Below are positions 1-6,234 of a stretch of 6,403 nt of DNA, piece after piece. The notes beneath the pieces were generated by a model. The model was not told the origin of the DNA. It saw only the letters and a program-made list of their open reading frames with translations, and did not search any database. Both the position numbers and the translations under genes were made by a program. Source of the stretch: Lentisphaeria bacterium (lineage in GTDB: Bacteria; Verrucomicrobiota; Lentisphaeria; Oligosphaerales; Oligosphaeraceae); assembly GCA_016303095.1 (NCBI GenBank), contig JAEDMH010000129.1, positions 1 through 6,403 of the forward strand, read 5' to 3'. Position 1 is the first letter of the stretch, and every line of letters starts with the position of its first letter.

Positions 1-1059
1 GCCGCTCCTGCCGTTGCTGCGGGAGAAGGGGCGCCCCTCTCTCCCCGGGCTCGCCGCTTTGTGGCGGAGCATCCCTTTGTGATGGGCGCCATTGCCGGAA
101 GCGGAGCCCAGGGACGCATCATGGAGAAGGATGTGATGGCCGCCTACCAGACCAGTCCCCATCTGACTCCCGCCGCGGCCGCCATGGTGGCCGCCGGCGC
201 GAAGGTGCCTCCTGCCGGCACTGGCCCCCAGGGAGAAATCACCGCCGAGGATGTGGAGAACTTCTCCAAGGGAATCGCTCCCGCCGCGCCCGCTCCTGCC
301 GCCACTGTTGCGCCTTCCGCCGCTGTTGCCGCCGCGGCGCCTGCCCTCCAGGATGAGGATGTGGTGACGGAGAAGCCCTTCAGCCGGATTCGCGGGGTCA
401 TTGCCAAGCGTCTCCAGGAATCTCTCCAGACCATGGCCCAGTACACCCTCAACTGCGAGGCGGACGTCACCGGGCTTCTGGCCTTGCGGAAGAAGATCAA
501 GGCCGCTGGCGAGAAGCTGGGTCTGGCCAACATCAACATTGGCGACATGGTGATGTATGCGGTGATCAAGACGTTGCAGGAGGTGCCGGAGCTCAACGGC
601 GAGTTTGCTGACAACGTGGTGAAGCTCCACAGCGCCGTCCACATGGGCTTTGCCTGCGATACGCCCAAGGGCCTGCTGGTGCCCGTGCTCCATCATTCCC
701 AGAAGATGAGCCTGGCCGAGATGTGCCGTCAGGTGAAGAGCCTGGCCAAGGCCGCCAACGCCGGCAATCTGGCTCCCGACCTGATGAACGGGGCCACCTT
801 CACGGTCTCCAATCTGGGCTCCTTCGGGGTCATCAACTTCACCCCCGTGATCTCCGCTCCCCAGATCGCCATGCTGGGCGTGGGCAAGACCCTCCTGCGT
901 CCCGTCCGCCAGGCCGATGGCTCCATCGCCTATCGGGACTATATGCAGTTCTCCCTGACCATGAACCACATGGTGGTGGATGGCGCGCCCGGCGCCCGCT
1001 TCCTCCAGACCCTGTGCGCCAACATCGAAAACTTCGAGCTGATCTGCATTGCCCGGTAG
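1..1059 (+). CDS. 2-oxo acid dehydrogenase E2 (dihydrolipoamide acyltransferase), 5'-partial
   Basis: Core subunit of a 2-oxo acid dehydrogenase complex; it moves the acyl group from lipoyl-lysine to CoA. The frame is open at base 1 and 352 residues are visible. The lipoyl domain(s) must lie upstream. In visible order: Ala/Pro linker (1-12); a peripheral-subunit-binding domain (about 13-50) with SPRARRF and GSGAQGRI..KDV; a second, similar domain (about 55-88) with LTPAAAAM and GTGPQGEIT.EDV; an Ala/Pro linker (about 89-115); and the catalytic domain (about 122-352) containing TFTVSNLGSFGV and ending in LTMNHMVVDG. H323 and D327 match the catalytic His and the Asp of the family's DHRxxDG motif, but D and R are replaced by N and M. 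The GTG at 61 is not the start, since it falls inside the first binding domain. The E3 gene begins 89 bases after the TAG stop. Family assignment is secure; the acyl substrate is not determined. Confidence 0.95.
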   Translation, partial: AAPAVAAGEGAPLSPRARRFVAEHPFVMGAIAGSGAQGRIMEKDVMAAYQTSPHLTPAAAAMVAAGAKVPPAGTGPQGEITAEDVENFSKGIAPAAPAPAATVAPSAAVAAAAPALQDEDVVTEKPFSRIRGVIAKRLQESLQTMAQYTLNCEADVTGLLALRKKIKAAGEKLGLANINIGDMVMYAVIKTLQEVPELNGEFADNVVKLHSAVHMGFACDTPKGLLVPVLHHSQKMSLAEMCRQVKSLAKAANAGNLAPDLMNGATFTVSNLGSFGVINFTPVISAPQIAMLGVGKTLLRPVRQADGSIAYRDYMQFSLTMNHMVVDGAPGARFLQTLCANIENFELICIAR

Positions 1060-1079
1060 CGTCTCCCTTCCTAAAGCCC

Positions 1080-1124
1080 GGGAGGGAGGACGGAGGAACT
1101 CCTCCCCTCTCTCCCCCCTTTTTT
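1080..1124 (+). terminator. Possible weak terminator or processing hairpin between E2 and E3
   Basis: A purine block (1080-1098, one C) is followed directly by a pyrimidine block (1099-1126). GGGAGG at 1084-1089 can pair with CCTCCC at 1101-1106, and GGAG at 1092-1095 can pair instead with CTCC at 1099-1102. Six T residues lie at 1119-1124, about 12 bases past the longer stem. That distance is greater than in a standard intrinsic terminator, so this is at best leaky. The repeat could equally be an mRNA-stabilising hairpin. Confidence 0.35.
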
Positions 1125-1134
1125 CCACAATCCT

Positions 1135-1139
1135 AGGAG
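1135..1139 (+). promoter_or_regulatory. Ribosome binding site of the E3 gene
   Basis: AGGAG lies 9 bases before the ATG at 1149. It is a good Shine-Dalgarno match at normal spacing and fixes the start of the dihydrolipoamide dehydrogenase gene. Confidence 0.85.
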
Positions 1140-1148
1140 AGTTTTCCC

Positions 1149-2498
1149 ATGTATGATTTGATGGTCATCGGCGCCGGTCCCGGCGGATACGAGGCGGCCG
1201 CCTACGCCGCCCGGCATTTCCACAAGAAGGTCGTCCTCTTTGAAAAGCAGGAATTGGGCGGCACCTGTCTGAACGTGGGGTGCATCCCCACCAAGACCTT
1301 CATGCGCTCTGTCAAAAGCTTGGAGGAGTGCCAGGAGGCGGCGGTCTACGGCGTGAAGAACGAGGCCAAGCCCGTGCTGGACATGGCCGCCGTGCAGGCC
1401 CGGAAGCAGAAGGTGGTCTCCCAGCTGGTGCGCGGCGTGGCCGCCCTGGAGAAAGGCGCCGGCGTGGAAGTGGTGAAGGCCCAGGCCAAAATCCTGGCTC
1501 CCGGAAAGATCGAGGCCGACGGCAAAGTCTATGAAGGCGCCAACATCCTTCTGGCCACCGGCTCCGTCCCCGCCGCTCCTCCTATCCCCGGACTGCGGGA
1601 CAATCCTCTGGTGCTGGATTCCACCGGCATCCTGGCCCTGGACAAGCTCCCCAAGGCCCTGGTGGTCATCGGCGGCGGCGTCATCGGACTGGAGTTCGCC
1701 AATTTCTTCCATGCGGCAGGCACCCAGGTCTCCATCGTGGAGATGATGCCCAAGATCGCCCCTGTGGTGGATGACGAAATCGGACAGCAGCTCCATAAGG
1801 AACTCACCCGGGCCGGCATCGCCATCCACCTCAATTGCAAGGTGGTGAAGATCGAGGGCTCCACCCTCCATTATCTGGATCCCGAGGGCAAGGAGCAACA
1901 GGTCACCGGAGACTATGTGCTCAACGCCACGGGACGCCGCCCCGTGACCCAGGATCTGGGCCTGGAGGCCCTGAAGGTGGACATGAACCGGAAGGGCGTG
2001 GTCACCGACGAGTTCGGCAAAACCAGCGTGCCCGGCCTCTGGGCTTGCGGCGACGTGACGGGCCGCTGCCTGCTGGCCCATGCCGCCACCCGGGAAGGCG
2101 TGGTGGCCGTGAACAACATGTTCGGGGTGGCGGACCGCATGACCTACAAGGCCATTCCCTCGGTGATCTTCACCCATCCCGAGGTGGCCCAGGTGGGCGC
2201 CACGGAGCAGGAACTGAAGGCCAAGGGCATCGCCTACCGGAAGGTGGTCCAGCCCATGGCCATGGCCGGGCGCTTCCTGGTGGATTATGCCGGCAAGAGC
2301 GGCACCGTCAAGGTTCTGGTCAGCGAAAAGTATGGCCAGGTGCTGGGCGTCCATGCCATCGGCGGCTGCGCCGGCGAGTTCATCTGCGCGGCCAGCGCCA
2401 TGGTGGGCCAGGAAATGACGGTGGACACGGTCCAGCGCATCGTCTTCCCCCATCCCACCGTCTCCGAATCCATCCGGGAGGCCGTCCTCCACGCCTAG
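1149..2498 (+). CDS. lpdA: Dihydrolipoamide dehydrogenase (E3)
   Basis: FAD flavoprotein that reoxidises the dihydrolipoyl arm of E2 and reduces NAD+; cytoplasmic. The 449 residues are slightly short of the usual 460-475, and there is no N-terminal lipoyl domain. Visible motifs: FAD-binding GAGPGGY at 8-14; redox disulfide in GGTCLNVGCIPTK with C40 and C45; ATGS at 136-139; NAD-binding VVIGGGVIGLE around 172-182, with acidic E198 at the end of the next strand, as expected for NAD rather than NADP; second FAD motif WACGDVTG at 298-305; and the C-terminal catalytic HPTVSE with H435 and E440. All catalytic residues are present. The ATG is supported by AGGAG 9 bases upstream and by the FAD motif beginning at residue 8. 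It lies between E2 and E1, so it most likely serves this complex, and possibly others in the cell. The stop is TAG. Confidence 0.97.
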   Translation: MYDLMVIGAGPGGYEAAAYAARHFHKKVVLFEKQELGGTCLNVGCIPTKTFMRSVKSLEECQEAAVYGVKNEAKPVLDMAAVQARKQKVVSQLVRGVAALEKGAGVEVVKAQAKILAPGKIEADGKVYEGANILLATGSVPAAPPIPGLRDNPLVLDSTGILALDKLPKALVVIGGGVIGLEFANFFHAAGTQVSIVEMMPKIAPVVDDEIGQQLHKELTRAGIAIHLNCKVVKIEGSTLHYLDPEGKEQQVTGDYVLNATGRRPVTQDLGLEALKVDMNRKGVVTDEFGKTSVPGLWACGDVTGRCLLAHAATREGVVAVNNMFGVADRMTYKAIPSVIFTHPEVAQVGATEQELKAKGIAYRKVVQPMAMAGRFLVDYAGKSGTVKVLVSEKYGQVLGVHAIGGCAGEFICAASAMVGQEMTVDTVQRIVFPHPTVSESIREAVLHA

Positions 2499-2515
2499 GG
2501 CCTCTCTTCTTCCCC

Positions 2516-2552
2516 GGGGACGGTGGCTCATCCGTCCCCCTTTCCCCTTTTT
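2516..2552 (+). terminator. Intrinsic terminator-like hairpin between E3 and E1
   Basis: GGGGACGG (2516-2523) and CCGTCCCC (2532-2539) form a perfect 8-bp GC-rich stem with an 8-base loop. TTT (2541-2543), four C, and TTTTT (2548-2552) follow. This has the form of a rho-independent terminator with an interrupted T tract. It lies 17 bases after the lpdA stop and 51 bases before the E1 start, so it would end or attenuate the E2-E3 transcript. I found no convincing promoter between it and E1, so partial read-through is the likely outcome. Confidence 0.75.
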
Positions 2553-2588
2553 CCTGTTCTCACACTCCATCCCCAACCGCTGCATAGC

Positions 2589-2593
2589 AAGGA
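2589..2593 (+). promoter_or_regulatory. Ribosome binding site that sets the E1 start
   Basis: AAGGA lies 10 bases before the ATG at 2604. It favours this ATG over the in-frame GTG at 2523, which lies in the terminator-like stem and would add 27 residues of Pro/His-rich sequence unlike the family. Confidence 0.75.
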
Positions 2594-2603
2594 TTCCGTT
2601 CCC

Positions 2604-5099
2604 ATGACCAAAGCATTGGAAATTCGTCCGGAGGACTGGTTCAAACCCGGCTTCATCCACTTCGAGGATATTCCGGTCTGCCAATACAAGAAGACCATCG
2701 CCCAGGAAAAGAAGAACTACACCAAGGAAGATTTCCTGGCCATCTACCATGACATGCTGGTGTGCCATGATTTCGAGACGGTGATCAACGAGATCAAACT
2801 CCAGGGCAAATACGAGGATGTGAGCTACAAGCATCCTGGCCCCGCCCACCTCTCTCTGGGACAGGCCGCCACCGCCGTGGGCGCCGCCTATCATCTGGAC
2901 ATGAACGATTTCACCTTCGGCAGCCACCGCTCCCACTCCGAGATTCTGGCCAAGGGACTCTCCGCCATCCGGAAGCTGGATGACGCCGCCCTCCAGAAGG
3001 TCATGGAGGAGTTCTTCGGCGGCGCCACTCTGAAGGTGGTCCAGGAACACTGCAAGTGCTCCACCGTGAAGGAATTGGCCCGGCACTTCCTGGTCTACGG
3101 CGCCTATGCCGAAATCTTCGCCCGGGTCACCGGCTTCAACAAGGGCTGGGGCGGCTCCATGCACTGCTTCTTCACCCCCTTCGGCATCTATCCCAACAAC
3201 GCCATCGTGGGCGGCAGCGGCCCCGTGGCCCCCGGCGCCGCTCTCTTCAAGCTGGTGAACGACCGCAAGGGCATCGTCCTGTGCAATATCGGCGACGCCT
3301 CCTTCGGCTGCGGCCCTGTCTGGGAAGGTCTCATGTTCTCCGCCATGGGACAGTTCAAGACGCTCTGGAAGGAAAAGGGATTCAAGGGACTCCCCATCCT
3401 CTTCAACTGCTCCGACAACGCCTACGGCATGGGCGGCCAGACCGCCGGCTCCTCCAAGGAGAAGTATCTGGGAGAGACCATGGGCTTCGGGCAGCTGGCC
3501 CGCATCGGCGCCGGCGTGGATCCCGATCAAATGTTTGCGGAACGGGTCAACGGCTATGATCCCCTGGCCGTGGCCGACGCCGTGAAACGCCAGAAGGAGC
3601 ACCTCCTCAAGGGCGAGGGCCCCGCGCTCCTGGATGTGGCTACCTACCGCATCGGCGGACACTCCCCCTCCGACGCCTCCAGCTACCGCACCAAGGAAGA
3701 ACTGGACATCTGGAAGGACTTCGACGCCATCCGCCAGTACAAGGAGAAGCTGGTGATGGCCAAGGTGATCACCGAACAGGAGGCCGCCCAGACCGAAAAG
3801 CAGGTCCACGACTTGGTGAAGGAGATGTTCATCCTCTCCATCGACAAGGAGATCTCTCCCTACGAAACCATGGATTCCATGTTCATCGAGTCCGTGATGT
3901 TCTCCAACAAGAAGCTGGAAAGCTGCGACGAAACCCGGAAGGGAGACGCCGACTTCCTCCAGCCCCTGGCCGAGAACGAGCAGTTCAAGAAGATCCAGAA
4001 GAAGCAGCGCTTCTACGCCGACGCCACCGGCAAGCCCTACTCCTCCATGCTGGTCTACAACATCTGCGACGCCGTCTTCGAGGCCATGACCCATCGCTTC
4101 TCCCAGGATCCCACCATGGTGGCCTTCGGAGAGGACAACCGGGACTGGGGCGGCGCCTACGCCTGCTACCGGGGCCTGACGGAACTGCTCCCCTACCACC
4201 GCTTCTTCAACTCCCCCATCTCCGAGGCCGCCATCATCGGCGCCGCCGTGGGATATGCCCTGGCTGGCGGACGGGCTGTGGCGGAAATCATGTACTGCGA
4301 CTTCATCGGACGCTGCGGTGACGAGCTCTTCAACCAGCTCTCCAAGTGGCAGGCCATGTCCGGCGGCGTCCTCCGGATGCCCGTGGTGGTCCGCATCTCC
4401 GTGGGCTTCAAGTATGGCGCCCAGCACTCCCAGGATTGGTCCAGCATCTTCAACCACATCCCCGGCCTGAAGGTGATCTACCCCGTCACTCCCTACGACG
4501 CCAAGGGACTCCTCAACAGCGCCCTCTCCGGCACCGATCCCGTCATCTGCCTGGAGTCCCAGCAGTGCTACAAGCACGGCGAGATGTTCCACGAGGGCGG
4601 CGTGCCCACCGGATACTACGAGATCCCCATCGGGGAGCCCGATGTGAAGAAGACCGGCAAGGACCTGACCATCATCACCCTGGGACCCATCCTGTACAAG
4701 GCCCTGGACGCCGCCAAGGAACTGGCCAAGTACGGCGTGGATGCCGAGATCATCGACCTGCGCTCCATCAACCCGCTGAACTACGACAAGCTGGTGGAGT
4801 CCGTGAAGAAGACCGGCAAGGCCATCCTGCTGAACGAGGCCGTGGAACGGGGCAACGTGATGCAGAATGTGGCCGCCAATCTCACCCAGCTGGCCTTCGA
4901 CTCCCTGGATGCCCCCATCGCCGTGGTGGGTAGCCGGAACTGGGTCTCTCCCGCCGCCGAGCTGGAGAGCAAGTTCTTCCCCCAGGTGAGCTGGATCCTG
5001 GACACCATCCACGAACGCATCATGCCCCTGAAGGGATACACTCCCAGCATCAATCGCACTCTGGGCGAACTGAGCCGCACCGCGCGCCTGGGCGTGTAA
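2604..5099 (+). CDS. Fused 2-oxo acid dehydrogenase E1 alpha/beta, thiamine diphosphate-dependent
   Basis: Decarboxylates a 2-oxo acid on thiamine diphosphate and acylates the lipoyl arm of E2. The 831-residue chain joins both E1 subunits. The alpha half (about 40-430) has FGSHRSHSEILAKG (106-119), GWGGSMHCFF (181-190), IVGGSGPVAPGAA (201-213), the cofactor motif GDASFG (230-235) to SDNAYGM (270-276), and the loop GGHSPSDASSYRTKEE (351-366). A charged linker (about 431-475) leads to the beta half (about 476-831), with MVAFGEDN (505-512), PISEAAI (538-544, E541 as the likely cofactor-activating Glu), AEIMYCDF and QHSQDW. Compared with ordinary E1 alpha, about 32 residues (141-172, with HCKC) are inserted before the ARVTGFNKGWGG stretch, and the GD-to-DN spacing is about 12 residues longer. 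The usual GDG and ENN are GDA and SDN. Free-standing fused E1 proteins are usually nearer 650-700 residues. The start at 2604 is supported by AAGGA; the stop is TAA. Pyruvate, branched-chain 2-oxo acids and acetoin remain possible substrates. Confidence 0.93.
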   Translation: MTKALEIRPEDWFKPGFIHFEDIPVCQYKKTIAQEKKNYTKEDFLAIYHDMLVCHDFETVINEIKLQGKYEDVSYKHPGPAHLSLGQAATAVGAAYHLDMNDFTFGSHRSHSEILAKGLSAIRKLDDAALQKVMEEFFGGATLKVVQEHCKCSTVKELARHFLVYGAYAEIFARVTGFNKGWGGSMHCFFTPFGIYPNNAIVGGSGPVAPGAALFKLVNDRKGIVLCNIGDASFGCGPVWEGLMFSAMGQFKTLWKEKGFKGLPILFNCSDNAYGMGGQTAGSSKEKYLGETMGFGQLARIGAGVDPDQMFAERVNGYDPLAVADAVKRQKEHLLKGEGPALLDVATYRIGGHSPSDASSYRTKEELDIWKDFDAIRQYKEKLVMAKVITEQEAAQTEKQVHDLVKEMFILSIDKEISPYETMDSMFIESVMFSNKKLESCDETRKGDADFLQPLAENEQFKKIQKKQRFYADATGKPYSSMLVYNICDAVFEAMTHRFSQDPTMVAFGEDNRDWGGAYACYRGLTELLPYHRFFNSPISEAAIIGAAVGYALAGGRAVAEIMYCDFIGRCGDELFNQLSKWQAMSGGVLRMPVVVRISVGFKYGAQHSQDWSSIFNHIPGLKVIYPVTPYDAKGLLNSALSGTDPVICLESQQCYKHGEMFHEGGVPTGYYEIPIGEPDVKKTGKDLTIITLGPILYKALDAAKELAKYGVDAEIIDLRSINPLNYDKLVESVKKTGKAILLNEAVERGNVMQNVAANLTQLAFDSLDAPIAVVGSRNWVSPAAELESKFFPQVSWILDTIHERIMPLKGYTPSINRTLGELSRTARLGV

Positions 5100-5139
5100 T
5101 CCTCGGCTGCCCTCTCTCCGGACGTCTTCCCCACCTTCC

Positions 5140-5176
5140 TTCCTCTCTCGCCCCGCTCCTGGGGACAAGAGAGGAA
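5140..5176 (+). other. Inverted repeat (two-part hairpin) after the E1 gene
   Basis: TTCCTCTCT (5140-5148) pairs perfectly with AGAGAGGAA (5168-5176). Inside it, CCCC (5151-5154) pairs with GGGG (5161-5164) around a six-base loop, with a small internal loop between the two stems. No T tract follows on the + strand, so it is not a standard intrinsic terminator. It could protect the 3' end of the E1 message or form one arm of a larger structure with the next hairpin. Confidence 0.55.
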
Positions 5177-5185
5177 AGGGGGAGG
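5177..5185 (+). promoter_or_regulatory. Shine-Dalgarno-like purine run before the upstream ATG at 5191
   Basis: A purine run ending in GGAGG (5181-5185) lies 5 bases before an ATG at 5191 that is in frame with the thioesterase. It is the only good ribosome-binding signal near that gene, yet the start it would serve adds 25 residues the family does not have. It may serve the longer form, or it may be incidental in a purine-rich stretch. Confidence 0.35.
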
Positions 5186-5214
5186 CCCCGATGAACAGGG
5201 AAGGACATTCTCTC

Positions 5215-5249
5215 AGGGGAGGGCGCTTTGCGTTCTCCCCTTCTTTGTT
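5215..5249 (+). terminator. Terminator-like hairpin upstream of the thioesterase
   Basis: AGGGGAGGGCGC (5215-5226) pairs with GCGTTCTCCCCT (5230-5241) over 12 positions, two of them G-U, around a TTT loop. TCTTTGTTC follows. The stem is strong, but the T tract is interrupted. It would end the E1 transcript about 115 bases after its stop codon, or act as a leader structure 24 bases before the thioesterase ATG at 5266. If translation began at 5191 the hairpin would lie inside the coding region, which argues mildly for the 5266 start. Confidence 0.6.
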
Positions 5250-5265
5250 CCCTCCTCTTCTCCCC

Positions 5266-5682
5266 ATGGATGCCGCAATCACCTATCGTGTCCCCTATGC
5301 GGACACGGATCAGATGGGATTCGTCTACTACGGAAACTATCTGGTCTTCTTCGAACGGGCCAGAAACGAATTGATGCGAAGCCTGGGCTTCACCTACCGG
5401 GAACTGGAAAGCCTGGGGGTGGGACTCCCTGTCATCGAGGCCTCCCTCAAGTATCATATCCACGCCCAATATGACGATCTGCTCACCATCCGGGCAAGGG
5501 TGGCCGACTTCTCCGGCATCCGGGTCCGGGTGGACTGCCAGGTGCTCCGGGAGGATAAACTCCTGGTGGAAGGATGGACACGACACGCATTCATGGATCT
5601 GAAAACCGGACGCCCCGCACGGGTGCCTCTCATTATGCAGGAAAAACTCCGACAGTTCGTCGGTGCCGAAACCAAAGAGTGA
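5266..5682 (+). CDS. Acyl-CoA thioesterase, YbgC / 4-hydroxybenzoyl-CoA thioesterase type
   Basis: Single hotdog-fold domain of 138 residues, the normal family length, predicted to hydrolyse an acyl-CoA in the cytoplasm. The family signature is at the N-terminus: YRVPYADTDQMGFVYYGNYL (residues 7-26), then FFERARNELMRSLGF. D15 corresponds to the catalytic Asp of the 4HBT family. The His found in many YbgC proteins (YHANY) is replaced by Tyr (YYGNY), so the preferred substrate may differ. In proteobacteria YbgC lies beside tol-pal genes, but no such neighbours are seen here, so that role is not implied. The start is debatable. ATG 5266 gives the family's usual N-terminus but has only pyrimidines before it. 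ATG 5191 has GGAGG 5 bases upstream but adds 25 residues with no family match. I prefer 5266. Codon bias is weaker than in the E1 and E3 genes. A lipoprotein gene follows 56 bases later. The exact substrate is unknown. Confidence 0.9.
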   Translation: MDAAITYRVPYADTDQMGFVYYGNYLVFFERARNELMRSLGFTYRELESLGVGLPVIEASLKYHIHAQYDDLLTIRARVADFSGIRVRVDCQVLREDKLLVEGWTRHAFMDLKTGRPARVPLIMQEKLRQFVGAETKE

Positions 5683-5738
5683 TTCGCTTCCTCGCTCCCA
5701 TTCAACGCAGACTCAATTCCCCTCTTTCTCTTTTGACG

Positions 5739-6197
5739 ATGTTGAAAACCTTCCTCCTCCTCCTGGCGCTTCTCCTTTGCTGCTCTTGCGCCTCTATCAT
5801 TTCCGAGTCCGTCTATCCTGTGGCTCTGTGTTCCTCCCCTGCAGGAGCAAAATACGAGTTGAAGAACAAGTATGGCTTGACCATCTCTGCAGGTAGAACG
5901 CCCGCTGTCGTCTCCCTGGATGCGAGCAATGGATTCTTCTCCCGCGCCCACTATCAGTTTTTCTGCTACTCGGAAGATGGCAAGACGGTTACCCAGATGC
6001 CCATTAACGCCTCGTTGGATGGCTGGTATGTGGGTAACATTCTCTTTGGGGGACTCATCGGTTGTCTGATTGTGGATCCTGCCACCGGCGCTATGTGGAA
6101 ACTTCCGGAAACGGTCTATGCCTCTCTCCCGGCAGATGCGGTTGCTCCTTCTCCTGGAGCCATTCCGTCTCCTTCTCTTCCCGTTTCCCCCCAATAG
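5739..6197 (+). CDS. Small predicted lipoprotein, function unknown
   Basis: The product has 152 residues. It opens with a type II signal peptide: K3, a Leu-rich core (6-13), then CCSC with C17 the best lipidation site (Ser at -1), although Cys at -3 is not classical and C14 or C15 are alternatives. The mature part begins SESVYPVALCSSPAGAKYEL, which resembles the SxPxGAxV pattern of PEGA-like surface domains. A Gly-rich hydrophobic stretch, WYVGNILFGGLIGCLIVDP (96-114), then ATGAMWKLPE, is a pattern I associate with many small bacterial lipoproteins that carry PEGA-like repeats. The last 25 or so residues are Pro/Ser-rich and probably disordered. The likely location is the cell envelope. ATG 5739 is chosen because the signal peptide starts there. 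An earlier in-frame ATG at 5574 overlaps the thioesterase and would bury the signal peptide. No Shine-Dalgarno sequence is visible; the upstream region is CT-rich. The stop is TAG. Biological role unrecognised. Confidence 0.8.
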   Translation: MLKTFLLLLALLLCCSCASIISESVYPVALCSSPAGAKYELKNKYGLTISAGRTPAVVSLDASNGFFSRAHYQFFCYSEDGKTVTQMPINASLDGWYVGNILFGGLIGCLIVDPATGAMWKLPETVYASLPADAVAPSPGAIPSPSLPVSPQ

Positions 6198-6234
6198 GGA
6201 AGAAGAGGTAAGCAACGGGAATTTCTCCTAATCG

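Noticed and set aside
61..63. GTG as a possible start of the E2 gene
   Set aside because: It falls inside the first subunit-binding domain; the frame is open to base 1 and an E2 needs an upstream lipoyl domain.
723..1136. Plus-strand open frame overlapping the end of E2
   Set aside because: It is a shifted frame within the conserved E2 catalytic domain, with an Arg/Gly/Pro-rich translation typical of GC-rich shadow frames.
2523..2525. GTG as an upstream start for E1
   Set aside because: It overlaps the terminator-like stem, has no ribosome-binding site at proper spacing, and adds 27 residues unlike the family; ATG 2604 has AAGGA.
1071..5282. A minus-strand open frame of 1,403 codons spanning E3, E1 and their spacers
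   Set aside because: It is codon-aligned with E3 and E1 and stays open only because those genes lack TCA, TTA and CTA. Its translation is a low-complexity Gly/His/Leu-rich chain without recognisable domains, and it runs through both spacers and the terminator-like hairpin.
5454..6215. Minus-strand open frame over the thioesterase end and lipoprotein
   Set aside because: It is a shadow of the lipoprotein frame; its translation is Arg/Ser-rich with no domain, whereas the plus strand encodes a clear signal peptide and lipoprotein.
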